A stretch of DNA of 64,000 nt from Streptomyces fragilis. Its GTDB lineage: Bacteria > Actinomycetota > Actinomycetes > Streptomycetales > Streptomycetaceae. This document shows, one piece after another, positions 49,891 through 57,730 of this stretch. The first letter of the stretch is position 1. Every line of letters starts with the position of its first letter. Location: positions 1,054,001 to 1,118,000 of the forward strand of contig NZ_BEVZ01000002.1 of NCBI RefSeq assembly GCF_003112515.1. Direction: 5' to 3'. A program made the position numbers and the translations under genes. Below the pieces are notes generated by a model, which did no database searches, was not told where the DNA came from, and saw only the letters and a program-made list of their open reading frames with translations.

Positions 49891-50148
49891 GTGGGACTCC
49901 TCTCCCAGGTGCTGCTGCTGCCGTTCGCGCCGGTGCGCGGCAGCGCCTGGGTGATCCGCCAGGTGATGCGCGAAGCCGAGCGCATCTACTACGACCCTGC
50001 CACTATCCGCGCCGAACTGGCGAGTCTGGAGGAGCAGTTGGAATCAGGCGAGATCAGCGAGGAGGAGTTCGACCGGCGTGAGGACGAGCTGCTCGAGCGG
50101 CTCGAGGCCGCTGCCGGCGTGCAGCAGGGGGGAGGTGGGTTCGGATGA
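49891..50148 (+). CDS. gvpG: Gas vesicle protein GvpG
   Basis: 85 residues. A hydrophobic N-terminus (GLLSQVLLLPFAPVRGSAWVIRQVMREAER) is followed by the conserved acidic coiled coil LASLEEQLESGEISEEEFDRREDELLERLEA, the GvpG hallmark. GTG start; stop overlaps the next gene (ATGA). Confidence 0.93.
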   Translation: MGLLSQVLLLPFAPVRGSAWVIRQVMREAERIYYDPATIRAELASLEEQLESGEISEEEFDRREDELLERLEAAAGVQQGGGGFG

Positions 50149-50471
50149 ACGCGCACCGCTGGGAACTCGGGCTCGCGGCCACCGCGGGCTACGTCGTCGG
50201 ACGCACCCGGACGCTGCCGCTCGTGGTGGCCGTCGCCATCGTGCTGGTCGGCCGGGACGAGCCCCGTGCCTACCTGGCCGGCCAGGGGCGGCGGCTGCTG
50301 ATGGAGGGCGTCCGCACCGCCGGGGCCGCGACGGCCTGGTGGGACGACTCGACGGTCCGCGAGATGTTCACCCGCTCGTCGCACGACGACGCCGGTGACC
50401 GCCACGCGGGGCCGGACGAGGACGAGCTCACCGCCGAGGAGGGCGGCCGGCACGAGATCGAGCCGGCCTGA
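50145..50471 (+). CDS. gvpY: Gas-vesicle-associated small membrane protein (GvpY-like)
   Basis: 108 residues: MNAHRWELGLAATAGYVVGRT and a helix LPLVVAVAIVLVG form a membrane segment, followed by GQGRRLLMEGVRTAG and an acidic tail. No enzyme motif. The position after gvpG matches gvpY of the S. coelicolor cluster as I recall it; the symbol rests mainly on position. Coupled to gvpG by ATGA. Confidence 0.7.
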   Translation: MNAHRWELGLAATAGYVVGRTRTLPLVVAVAIVLVGRDEPRAYLAGQGRRLLMEGVRTAGAATAWWDDSTVREMFTRSSHDDAGDRHAGPDEDELTAEEGGRHEIEPA

Positions 50472-50565
50472 GCGACCCGCGGGCCGCCGCTCCGACGTCG
50501 TCCGGGACGCGTGTCCCGGGCGGGGGAACTGGAGCGGCGGCCCGGGCTCGGGCAGGGTTGGGGTA

Positions 50566-50605
50566 CCGGACCTCCACCGGCGGAACCCGGACCTCCACCG
50601 GCGGA
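50566..50605 (+). repeat. 19-base direct repeat in the gap before gvpL
   Basis: CCGGACCTCCACCGGCGGA at 50566-50584 and 50587-50605, identical, period 21. It lies in the 175-base gap between gvpY and gvpL, where gvpZ and gvpJ stand in S. coelicolor (from memory). No gvpJ-like coding remnant is readable in the gap. Confidence 0.7.
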
Positions 50606-50646
50606 CCCGGACCGCCTGCCCGGTTCCACGGCGAGAAGGAGAGACC

Positions 50647-51339
50647 ATGAGCGGACTGCGGTACGTCTACGCGGTCTGCCGCCCGTTCGAGGCGGCGCTG
50701 CAGGCCCAGCTGGCCGGCGTGGCCGGCTCCCCGCCCACCGCCGTGCACCACGAGGGCCTGGTCGCCGTGGTCAGCACGGTGCCCGCCGAGGAGTTCGCCG
50801 AGACGCCGCTGCGGGACCGGCTGGAGGACCGCTCGTGGCTGACCGCCACGGCCAGGGCGCACGAACAGGTCATCGACGCCCTCACCACCGTCACCACCCC
50901 GCTGCCGCTGCGGTTCGCCACCGTGCTGCCGGACGACAGCGCCGTGCGGATCCTGCTGGAGACCCACGCCGCCGAGATCCGCGCCGTGCTCGACCGGCTC
51001 GCGGGCCGGGTCGAGTGGAGCGTCCGCGTCTACGCCGGGGCGGAGCCCGACGCCGAGCAGGCCGGGCACTTCGCCGGCCGTCTGCACGAGGAACTGCGCG
51101 CCGCCGCCGAGGACGCCCGGCTGCACCCGCCCCGCATCCTCAAGGTCACCGAGGCCGAGGAGGGCGCCTGGGGGCGCAACCTCCTCGACGCCGCCTACCT
51201 GGTGCCGCGCCGGCAGTCCGGCGGCTTCGTCGAAATGGTCGACAAGGCCCGCGAAACCCTCCCCGAGGGAGGGGTGAAGGTCCACCTGACCGGCCCGTGG
51301 GCCCCGTACTCCTTCTGCTCCCTCGGCGGAGCCCGGTAG
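50647..51339 (+). CDS. gvpL: Gas vesicle protein GvpL (GvpF/GvpL family)
   Basis: 230 residues. SGLRYVYAVCRPFEAALQAQLAGVAG start, HHEGLVAVVSTVPAEEF, VIDALTTVTTPLPLRFATVLPDDSAVRILL, RVEWSVRVYAG and the C-terminal HLTGPWAPYSFCSL match GvpL. ATG at 50647 follows AAGGAGAG. Last visible gvp gene: the next gene is an unrelated methyltransferase on the opposite strand, so gvpS and gvpK do not follow. Confidence 0.93.
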   Translation: MSGLRYVYAVCRPFEAALQAQLAGVAGSPPTAVHHEGLVAVVSTVPAEEFAETPLRDRLEDRSWLTATARAHEQVIDALTTVTTPLPLRFATVLPDDSAVRILLETHAAEIRAVLDRLAGRVEWSVRVYAGAEPDAEQAGHFAGRLHEELRAAAEDARLHPPRILKVTEAEEGAWGRNLLDAAYLVPRRQSGGFVEMVDKARETLPEGGVKVHLTGPWAPYSFCSLGGAR

Positions 51340-51404
51340 AGGCCCCGGTTCGGGCCGGCGACACGCGGCTCCGGCTCGGGCCGCAGCCCCGGCTCAGGGG
51401 GCGG

Positions 51405-52229
51405 TCAGCCCGCCACGCGGCACAGGATCTCGCCGTGCGGCACCGTGAAGCGTCCTTCCGGCGCGCCGCCCCACTCGCGCCACGCCGCGCCGATCTCCGC
51501 CAGGGCCTCCGGGCCGGCCAGGCCCAGCTCCCGCACCCGGTCCGCGTAGACGGGCGCCGACGTGCGCTCCGCCCACATCGTGCCCCACCAGGCGCGCTCC
51601 TCGGCGCTCGTGTACACCCACGCGGACGAGGACTCGGCGACCTCCTCGAAGCCTCCCGCCTCCGCGGCCCAGCCGGCCAGGAAACGCCCCGCGTCCGGCT
51701 CACCACCGTTGGCGCGCGCCGTGCGGCGGTAGAGCTCCTGCCACCGCTCCAGGCCGGGAGAGGCCGGCGCCCAGCTCATCGCCCCGTAGTCCGAGTCGCG
51801 CGCCGCGACCAGCCCGCCCGGCCGGGTCACCCGCCGCATCTCCCGCAGGGCCGCCACCGGGTCTCCCACGTGCTGCAGCACCTGATGGGCGTGGACCACG
51901 TCGAACTCGCCGTCCCGGTAGGGCAGCGCGTGCACGTCGCCCACCGCGAACTCCAGATTCGCCACCCCGCGCCGCGCCGCCTCGGCGCGCGCGGCCTCCA
52001 GCACCCCCGCCGCCCGCTCCAGGCCGACGACCCGGCCGCCCGGTACCAGCTCCGCCAGGTCGGCGGTGATGGTGCCGGGGCCGCAGCCGACGTCCAGCAC
52101 CCGCATGCCCGGGGCGAGCGAACCCAGCCAGTACGCGGCCGAGTTGGCCGCGGTCCGCCAGCGGTGGGAGCGGAGCACCGCCTCGCCGTGCCCGTGCGTG
52201 TACACCGCGGTCTCCTGTGCCCTGCCCAT
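51405..52229 (-). CDS. SAM-dependent methyltransferase (class I)
   Basis: 274 residues. Motif I VLDVGCGPGTITADLAE, VVGLERAAGVLE, FAVGDVHALPYRDGEFDVVHAHQVLQHVGDP and LREMRRVTRPGGLVAARDSDYGAM are the UbiE-like class I landmarks. Substrate unknown. ATG at 52229 follows AGGGGG by six bases. A large palindrome lies 50 bases upstream. Confidence 0.9.
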   Translation of the reverse strand: MGRAQETAVYTHGHGEAVLRSHRWRTAANSAAYWLGSLAPGMRVLDVGCGPGTITADLAELVPGGRVVGLERAAGVLEAARAEAARRGVANLEFAVGDVHALPYRDGEFDVVHAHQVLQHVGDPVAALREMRRVTRPGGLVAARDSDYGAMSWAPASPGLERWQELYRRTARANGGEPDAGRFLAGWAAEAGGFEEVAESSSAWVYTSAEERAWWGTMWAERTSAPVYADRVRELGLAGPEALAEIGAAWREWGGAPEGRFTVPHGEILCRVAG

Positions 52230-52278
52230 GCTGCGCCCCCTTTGGCGAAGAACTGCCGACGGGCACCACGCTAGCCCT

Positions 52279-52320
52279 GTCGACCGCATCATGAGATATC
52301 CGTCTCATGATGCGGTCGAC
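52279..52320. promoter_or_regulatory. 18-base perfect palindrome, operator or terminator
   Basis: GTCGACCGCATCATGAGA (52279-52296) and its exact complement (52303-52320) flank the 6-base spacer TATCCG. It lies 29 bases after the stop of the PAP2/kinase gene and 50 bases before the methyltransferase start, both leftward. The fairly AT-rich core (TCATGAGATATCCGTCTCATGA region) looks more like an operator than the usual GC-rich terminators in this window; a combined role is possible. Confidence 0.7.
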
Positions 52321-52349
52321 GCGGGTGGGCGTGCGGCCGTCCTCCCCGG

Positions 52350-53858
52350 TCAGGGCATCGGGCGGTACACCGTCAGGACGCGCGGCAGCTTCCGCAACGT
52401 CACCGAACCCTCCACCCGCGTGACTTCGCCGTCGTAGGCCAGCAGGGTGCCGGGCGAGACCCGCTCGATGTGCAGGTGCGGCACCTGGACGGCGGCGTGC
52501 GCGGGTGAGCGGGTCAACGGGCCGGCCAGGGCGGCGGACAGCAGCCGCAGGGCCGGGCGCCGGCCCCCGTGCACCACCCGGACGTCGAGCTGGCCGTCGG
52601 CGAGGTCCAGGCGCCGCCCCGACATCACGCCCATCCGGTGGTAGGTGCCGTTTCCCGCGAACAGCAGCCACAGCGGGTGCGTCCGGCCCTGGAGACGCGC
52701 CTCCAGCGGATGCCGGTCGGCGCGCAGCACCCGCGCCGCCGCCAGCACACCGGCCGGCCAGCCGCCGATCCGGCCCGCCCACCGCTCCCGCTCCCGCACC
52801 AGCTCGGGGTAGATGCCCAGACTGCAGGTGTTGAGGAAGACGCCCCGCCGCTGCGCGGTGGAGAACATGCCCACGTCCACGCGGACGGCGTCCCCGCGCT
52901 CCAGCGCCCGGGCCAGTCCGCGCACGTCCTCCACGCCGAGGTCGTAGGCGAAGTGGTTGAGCGTCCCGCCCGGCAGCACGGCCAGCGGCAGGTCGTGGCG
53001 CAGCGCGATCCGGGCAGCCGCGTTGACGGTGCCGTCCCCGCCGCAGACGCCCAGCACCCGCGCCAGCGAGGCGGCGCGCTCCAGCTCGTCCTCCAGCGCC
53101 TGCGGCTCACACTCGACGATCTTGGCCAGGGGGAGCGCGGCGCGGAGGGCCTGCGCCCGCTCGGAACTGCCGGAGGCGCTGTTCACCACCATGATCAGAC
53201 CCGCCCCGTCGGTGAGCGCCGGGGCGGACGCGCGCGGGCGGGCCGGCGGCTTGCCCTGGTCGCGGGTGGGCACCAGGGCCCGCGCGGCGAAGGCGGCGCC
53301 CACGCCCAGGGCGGCCCCGGCCAGCACGTCGCCGGGGTAGTGCACGCCGGTGTACACCCGGGACAGCGCCACCGCCCCCGCCAGCGGGGCCACCGCAGCG
53401 CCCCAGCCCGGGGACTCCATCGCCACCCCGGTCGCGAAGGCCGCGGCCGAGGCCGAGTGGCCGGAGGGGAACGAGGTGGTGTGCGGCTGCTTGTCCAGCC
53501 TCCGCACCAGCGGCACCACGTCCAGCACCGGCCGGGTACGGCGCACCGACCACTTGCCGACGGTGTTGATGGTGGCCGACGCCAGCGCCAGCGACCCGAC
53601 GCCCCGCACCGCGGCCCGTCTCGCCCGCGGCGTGCGGGAGGCGGCGACCACGCCCGCCACGGCGAACCAGAGCACGCCATGGTTGGCCGCCCGGCTCAGC
53701 CGCGGCAGCAGCACCCCGGCCCCGGGCCAGTGCTGCCTGGCCACCGCCTCGAACACACCGCGGTCCGCGTCCAGCATGCGTCGCAGCACCCCCCTGGCCG
53801 TTCCGCACGATCCCCGGGCGCCGCCCGCGCCCCCGCCTGCACCGAAGTCACGCGTCAT
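52350..53858 (-). CDS. PAP2 phosphatase fused to a diacylglycerol-kinase catalytic domain
   Basis: 502 residues. N-terminal half: PAP2/undecaprenyl-diphosphatase-like membrane domain with all three motifs, KWSVRRTRP (KX6RP), FPSGHSAS (PSGH) and SRVYTGVHYPGD (SRX5HX3D), plus hydrophobic helices. C-terminal half (about 230-502): lipid-kinase domain with VVNSASGSS, VLGVCGGDGTVNAAARIA, LPLAVLPGGTLNHFAYDLG and the C-terminal GTLLAYDGEV. The two activities could cycle a lipid between phosphorylated and free forms. ATG 53858 has a poor ribosome binding site; ATG 53777 (MLDADRG) after AGGGGGG is an alternative. Confidence 0.92.
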   Translation of the reverse strand: MTRDFGAGGGAGGARGSCGTARGVLRRMLDADRGVFEAVARQHWPGAGVLLPRLSRAANHGVLWFAVAGVVAASRTPRARRAAVRGVGSLALASATINTVGKWSVRRTRPVLDVVPLVRRLDKQPHTTSFPSGHSASAAAFATGVAMESPGWGAAVAPLAGAVALSRVYTGVHYPGDVLAGAALGVGAAFAARALVPTRDQGKPPARPRASAPALTDGAGLIMVVNSASGSSERAQALRAALPLAKIVECEPQALEDELERAASLARVLGVCGGDGTVNAAARIALRHDLPLAVLPGGTLNHFAYDLGVEDVRGLARALERGDAVRVDVGMFSTAQRRGVFLNTCSLGIYPELVRERERWAGRIGGWPAGVLAAARVLRADRHPLEARLQGRTHPLWLLFAGNGTYHRMGVMSGRRLDLADGQLDVRVVHGGRRPALRLLSAALAGPLTRSPAHAAVQVPHLHIERVSPGTLLAYDGEVTRVEGSVTLRKLPRVLTVYRPMP

Positions 53859-54023
53859 TCCCGACGAGTACCCGCTCGAGGAGACTTCCCGTCGCAGACA
53901 CACCGCACGCGCCCCGAAGGACGGGCCACCGGAGCGCACAGGTGCACGAACCACCGGGAAAGGGAACCCGGCAGCACACGCGCCCCTCGTCGCCGAACCG
54001 CCGAACGGAAGGAGGGGAACCGG

Positions 54024-54680
54024 ATGCGTCTGCTGCTCATCCGCCACGGGCAGATCCCGTCCAACGCGCACGACGTGCTGGACACCCGCGTGCCCGGCCC
54101 CGCCCTGACGGAGCTGGGGGAGCGGCAGGCCAGGGCCCTCCCGGACGCGCTGCGCGGCGAGGACATCGGCGCGCTGTTCGCCTCCACCCTGCTGCGCACC
54201 CAGCAGACCGCCCGCCCGCTCGCCCGCAAGCTCGGCCTGGAGGTGCGGGTGCGCGACGGCCTGCGTGAGATCACCGCCGGGGAACTGGAGGGCGAGCCGG
54301 GGTACGGCGAGCGCGGGCTGCGGTACATGGAGATCGCCTTCTCCTGGGCGGCCGGCCAGGTGGGGCGGCGGATGCCGGGCGGCGAGAACGGCGTCGAGAT
54401 GCTCGGCCGCTACGACGCCGTCGTCGAGGAGGCGGCCGCCCTCGGCGCCGGGACCGTCGCCCTCGTCAGCCACGGCGCGGCCATCCGCACCTGGACCGCC
54501 GCCCGCGCCGCCGACGTCGACGTGGAGTTCGCCGCGTCCCACCCGCTGGACAACACCGGCGTGGTGATCCTCGAGGGCTCACCCGAGGGCGGCTGGGAGG
54601 CCCTGTCCTGGGCCGGGGCCGTGGTCTCCACCCCCGGCCCGGACTCCGGGAGCGGCCCCACGGGCCGTCCCGTGGAGTGA
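54024..54680 (+). CDS. Histidine phosphatase superfamily protein
   Basis: 218 residues. LLLIRHGQIPSN carries the catalytic RHG; FASTLLRTQQTARPLARKLG, LREITAGELEGEPGYGERGLRY and VALVSHGAAIRTW give the second Arg, the proton donor region and the second His. Phosphoglycerate-mutase-like phosphatase with unknown substrate. GGAGGGGAACCGG precedes the ATG. Divergent from the PAP2/kinase gene; the 165-base gap shows no other feature. Confidence 0.92.
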   Translation: MRLLLIRHGQIPSNAHDVLDTRVPGPALTELGERQARALPDALRGEDIGALFASTLLRTQQTARPLARKLGLEVRVRDGLREITAGELEGEPGYGERGLRYMEIAFSWAAGQVGRRMPGGENGVEMLGRYDAVVEEAAALGAGTVALVSHGAAIRTWTAARAADVDVEFAASHPLDNTGVVILEGSPEGGWEALSWAGAVVSTPGPDSGSGPTGRPVE

Positions 54681-54694
54681 GACCGGATAACGGT

Positions 54695-54724
54695 TTGCCC
54701 TGGTCGCGCACGGACCCGGACAAT
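54695..54724 (+). promoter_or_regulatory. Promoter of the ABC-F gene, leaderless layout
   Basis: TTGCCC (54695-54700), 18 bases, GACAAT (54719-54724), then eight bases and the ATG at 54733. The predicted transcription start is within one or two bases of the ATG, and no ribosome binding site precedes it. Confidence 0.6.
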
Positions 54725-54732
54725 GCCTCCCC

Positions 54733-56352
54733 ATGGGATACCTGGAAGCCGCGCACCTCGAGTACTACCTGCCCGACGGCCGAGCCCTGCTCGGCGACGT
54801 CTCCTTCCGGGTGGGCGAGGGCGCGGTCGTGGCGCTGGTCGGCCCCAACGGCGCGGGCAAGACCACGCTGCTGCGGCTGATCTCCGGCGAGCTGAAGCCG
54901 CACGGCGGCACCGTGACCGTGCAGGGCGGACTCGGCGTGATGCGCCAGTTCGTCGGCTCGGTGCGCGACGAGACCACCGTCCGCGACCTGCTGGTCTCCG
55001 TCTCCACACCGCGGATCAAGGCCGCGGCCGACGCGGTGGACGCGGCGGAGCTGGCGATGATGACGGACGACGACGAGGCCGCGCAGATGCGCTACGCGCA
55101 GGCGCTGGCCGACTGGGGCGAGGCCGGCGGCTACGAGGCGGAGACGCTCTGGGACATCTGCACCACCGCCGCGCTCGGCGTGCCCTACGACAAGGCGCAG
55201 TGGCGGCAGGTACGGACCCTCTCCGGGGGCGAACAGAAACGCCTGGTGCTGGAGGCGCTGCTGCGCGGCACCGACGAGGTGCTGCTGCTCGACGAGCCGG
55301 ACAACTACCTCGACGTGCCGGGCAAGCGGTGGCTGGAGGAACGCCTCGGCGAGACGCGCAAGACGGTGCTGTTCGTCTCCCACGACCGGGAGCTGCTCTC
55401 CCGCGCAGCGCAGAAGATCGTCAGCGTGGAGCCCGGCCCCGCCGGGGCGGACGCCTGGGTGCACGGCGGCGGCTTCGCCACCTACCACGAGGCGCGACGG
55501 GAGCGGTTCGCCCGCTTCGAGGAGCTGCGGCGGCGCTGGGACGAGAAGCACGCGCAGCTGAAGAAGCTGGTGATCAACCTCCGGCAGGCGGCCGCGGTCA
55601 GCCACGAGATGGCCTCCCGCTACGCCGCCGCGCAGACCCGGCTGCGCAAGTTCGAGGAGGCCGGCCCGCCGCCGGAGCCGCCGCGCGAGCAGGAGATCAC
55701 CATGCGGCTCAAGGGCGGCCGGACCGGCGTGCGGGCGCTGACCTGCGAGGCGCTGGAGCTCACCGGGCTGATGAAGCCGTTCGACCTGGAGGTTTTCTAC
55801 GGCGAGAGGGTCGCCGTCCTCGGCTCCAACGGCTCCGGCAAGTCGCACTTCCTGCGGCTGCTCGCCGGGGAGGACGTCGCGCACACGGGCGCGTGGAAAC
55901 TGGGGGCGCGGGTGGTGCCCGGCCACTTCGCCCAGACGCACGCCCACCCCGAGCTGCTGGGCCGCACCCTGCTGGACATCCTGTGGAGCGAACACGCACA
56001 GGACCGCGGCGCGGCGATGTCCCGGCTGCGGCGCTACGAGCTCACCAAGCAGGCCGAGCAGAGCTTCGACCGGCTCTCCGGCGGGCAGCAGGCGCGGTTC
56101 CAGATCCTGCTGCTCGAGCTGCAGGGCGTGACGGCGCTGCTGCTCGACGAGCCGACGGACAACCTCGACCTGGAGTCGGCGGAGGCGCTGCAGGAAGGAC
56201 TGGAGGCGTTCGACGGCACCGTCCTGGCGGTGACGCACGACCGGTGGTTCGCGCGGTCCTTCGACCGGTTCCTCGTCTTCGGCAGCGACGGCAACGTCCG
56301 CGAGACCCCCGCCCCCGTCTGGGACGAACGCCGCGTGGAGCGCGCCCGCTGA
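54733..56352 (+). CDS. ABC-F family ATPase
   Basis: 539 residues, two ATP-binding cassettes in one chain with no membrane segments. Cassette 1: Walker A VGPNGAGKTTLL, signature LSGGEQKRLVLEALL, Walker B VLLLDEPDNYLDVP, FVSHDRELL. Cassette 2: GSNGSGKSHFL, LSGGQQARFQILLLE, LLLDEPTDNLDLES, VTHDRWFARSF. The linker between them (about 250-330) is a charged helical hairpin, the P-site tRNA interaction motif region of ABC-F proteins. These act on stalled or antibiotic-bound ribosomes; whether it confers resistance is unknown. Confidence 0.93.
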   Translation: MGYLEAAHLEYYLPDGRALLGDVSFRVGEGAVVALVGPNGAGKTTLLRLISGELKPHGGTVTVQGGLGVMRQFVGSVRDETTVRDLLVSVSTPRIKAAADAVDAAELAMMTDDDEAAQMRYAQALADWGEAGGYEAETLWDICTTAALGVPYDKAQWRQVRTLSGGEQKRLVLEALLRGTDEVLLLDEPDNYLDVPGKRWLEERLGETRKTVLFVSHDRELLSRAAQKIVSVEPGPAGADAWVHGGGFATYHEARRERFARFEELRRRWDEKHAQLKKLVINLRQAAAVSHEMASRYAAAQTRLRKFEEAGPPPEPPREQEITMRLKGGRTGVRALTCEALELTGLMKPFDLEVFYGERVAVLGSNGSGKSHFLRLLAGEDVAHTGAWKLGARVVPGHFAQTHAHPELLGRTLLDILWSEHAQDRGAAMSRLRRYELTKQAEQSFDRLSGGQQARFQILLLELQGVTALLLDEPTDNLDLESAEALQEGLEAFDGTVLAVTHDRWFARSFDRFLVFGSDGNVRETPAPVWDERRVERAR

Positions 56353-56384
56353 CGCCGCATGCGAAGACGCCGGCGGCAGCGGGG

Positions 56385-56393
56385 TGATAGCGT
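56385..56393 (+). promoter_or_regulatory. Putative extended -10 ahead of the leader ORF
   Basis: TGATAGCGT fits the extended form TGN-TAnnnT. It would start transcription near 56400, about 46 bases before the leader ORF. No good -35. Weak evidence. Confidence 0.3.
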
Positions 56394-56420
56394 TGCCGCC
56401 GGAGCGACGACCGGTTCGCC

Positions 56421-56600
56421 CGTGGAGATCCGAGGAGGTGTGTTGATGACTGTCGTGGAGACGCCTGCCGTGTGCGGCGCCCGGACCATCCTCACCTCCC
56501 GGGCCCCGTCCTGACCTCGCCTGCCTGCCTCCTCCTCAGTTCGTAGGAGCGATCCGGCACGCCCGTCGTCCGGCGGGGCCCCTGTTCAAGGGTCTCCACG
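56421..56600 (+). promoter_or_regulatory. Leader with alternative pairing to the rsgA start region
   Basis: GTCTCCACG (56592-56600), the nine bases immediately before the TTG start of rsgA, is the exact complement of CGTGGAGAC (56454-56462), codons 3-6 of the leader ORF. A second copy, CGTGGAGA (56421-56428), just before the leader ribosome binding site, can pair with eight of the same nine bases. A ribosome on the leader ORF would cover the first partner. This is the layout of a translational attenuator, inferred from complementarity only. Confidence 0.45.
56446..56514 (+). CDS. Short leader ORF upstream of rsgA
   Basis: 22 codons from ATG 56446 to TGA 56514, peptide beginning MTVVETPAVC and ending TSRAPS. 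It has the best ribosome binding site in the neighbourhood, GAGGAGG seven bases before the ATG. Third codon positions are strongly G/C apart from the second and seventh codons, like a real gene. It lies 86 bases before the TTG start of the rsgA-like gene on the same strand. No codon run that would point to a specific amino acid is present (one Cys, two Arg). Probably a regulatory leader peptide; product unknown. Confidence 0.55.
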   Translation: MTVVETPAVCGARTILTSRAPS

Positions 56601-57713
56601 TTGTCTTCCCACACCACTGCACAACCGTCCGCTCTTCCTTTCTCCGCACGCGTCCTGACACCCGCCGACTACGGCTGGGACACCGAACGTGAGCGCTCCT
56701 TCGCCCCGTCACGGGCCGACGGACTGGTCCCCGGCCGCGTCGTGCGGGCCGAGAGGGGCCGGTGCGACGTCGTCGGCGAGACCGGCCCCGTCCGCGCGTC
56801 GGCGCCCCCCTCGAGCGCCGGCGACCGGCTGACGCCCTGCACCGGCGACTGGGTGGCCCTCCGGCCGGCCGGCGCGACGACCTCCGCCACGGTGGTGGAC
56901 GTCCTGGAACGCCGGACCGCCGTGGTCCGCGCCGCCTCGTCGCGCACCTCCCAGGCCCAGGTACTGGCCGCGAACGTCGACACCGTCGCGGTCGCCGTCT
57001 CCCTCGCCGATCCGCTCCGCCTCGGGCGGATCGAGCGGATGCTCGCCCTGGCCTGGGAGAGCGGCGCCACCCCCGCGGTCGTGCTCACCAAGGCGGACCG
57101 GTGCGCCGACCCCGCCTCGGCGGCCGCCGAGGTGGCCACGGCCGCCCCGGGAGCGGAGCTGCTGGTCACCAGCGCCACCACCGGCGAGGGCCTGGACGTC
57201 CTCACCGCCGTCCTGACCGGCACGGTCGTCCTGCTCGGCCCCTCGGGCGCGGGCAAGTCCACCCTCGGCAACCGCCTGCTCGGCGAGGACCTCCTGGCCA
57301 CCGGCGCGGTCCGCGACAGCGACGGCAAGGGCCGCCACACCACCGCCTGGCGGGAACTGCTGCCGCTGCCCCACGGCGGAGTCCTCATCGACACCCCCGG
57401 CCTGCGGAGCGTGGGCCTGCACGACGCCGGCGAGGGCCTGGAGCAGACCTTCGCCGACATCACCGAGCTGGCCGACGACTGCCGGTTCACGGACTGCGCC
57501 CACGCCACCGAGCCGGGCTGCGCGGTGCTCGCCGCCGTCGAGGACGGTCACCTCACCCGGCGGCGCCTCGACAGCTACCACCGGCTGCAGCGCGAGAACG
57601 CCCACGCCGCCGCCCGCACCGACGCGAGGCTGCGCGCCGAGCTGGAGCGGCCGATGAAGCAGCTCACGCGCCAGGCGCGCGCCCTCAGGCGCTCCTCCCA
57701 CTTCAAGGCATGA
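56601..57713 (+). CDS. rsgA: Ribosome small subunit-dependent GTPase A (RsgA/YjeQ-like)
   Basis: 370-residue circularly permuted GTPase. OB-fold N-terminal part (ARGRCDVVGETGP... with TGDWVALRP), then permuted G motifs in the order G4 VLTKADRC, G1 LLGPSGAGKSTLGNRLLG, G3 LIDTPGLRSVGL, and a C-terminal zinc finger CRFTDCAHATEPGCAV. RsgA helps late 30S maturation and releases RbfA. It differs from a typical housekeeping RsgA by a long N-terminus with DYGWDTERERSFAP, which marks a second, RsgA-like group common in streptomycetes. TTG start after AAGGG. Coupled to the methyltransferase downstream. Confidence 0.9.
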   Translation: MSSHTTAQPSALPFSARVLTPADYGWDTERERSFAPSRADGLVPGRVVRAERGRCDVVGETGPVRASAPPSSAGDRLTPCTGDWVALRPAGATTSATVVDVLERRTAVVRAASSRTSQAQVLAANVDTVAVAVSLADPLRLGRIERMLALAWESGATPAVVLTKADRCADPASAAAEVATAAPGAELLVTSATTGEGLDVLTAVLTGTVVLLGPSGAGKSTLGNRLLGEDLLATGAVRDSDGKGRHTTAWRELLPLPHGGVLIDTPGLRSVGLHDAGEGLEQTFADITELADDCRFTDCAHATEPGCAVLAAVEDGHLTRRRLDSYHRLQRENAHAAARTDARLRAELERPMKQLTRQARALRRSSHFKA

Positions 57714-57730
57714 CGGAAAGGACGCAGGTC

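Noticed and set aside
50472..50646. Remnant of gvpJ or gvpZ in the gvp gap
   Set aside because: All frames were read; none shows the GvpJ core or any GvpZ-like sequence. The gap is a repeat-bearing spacer.
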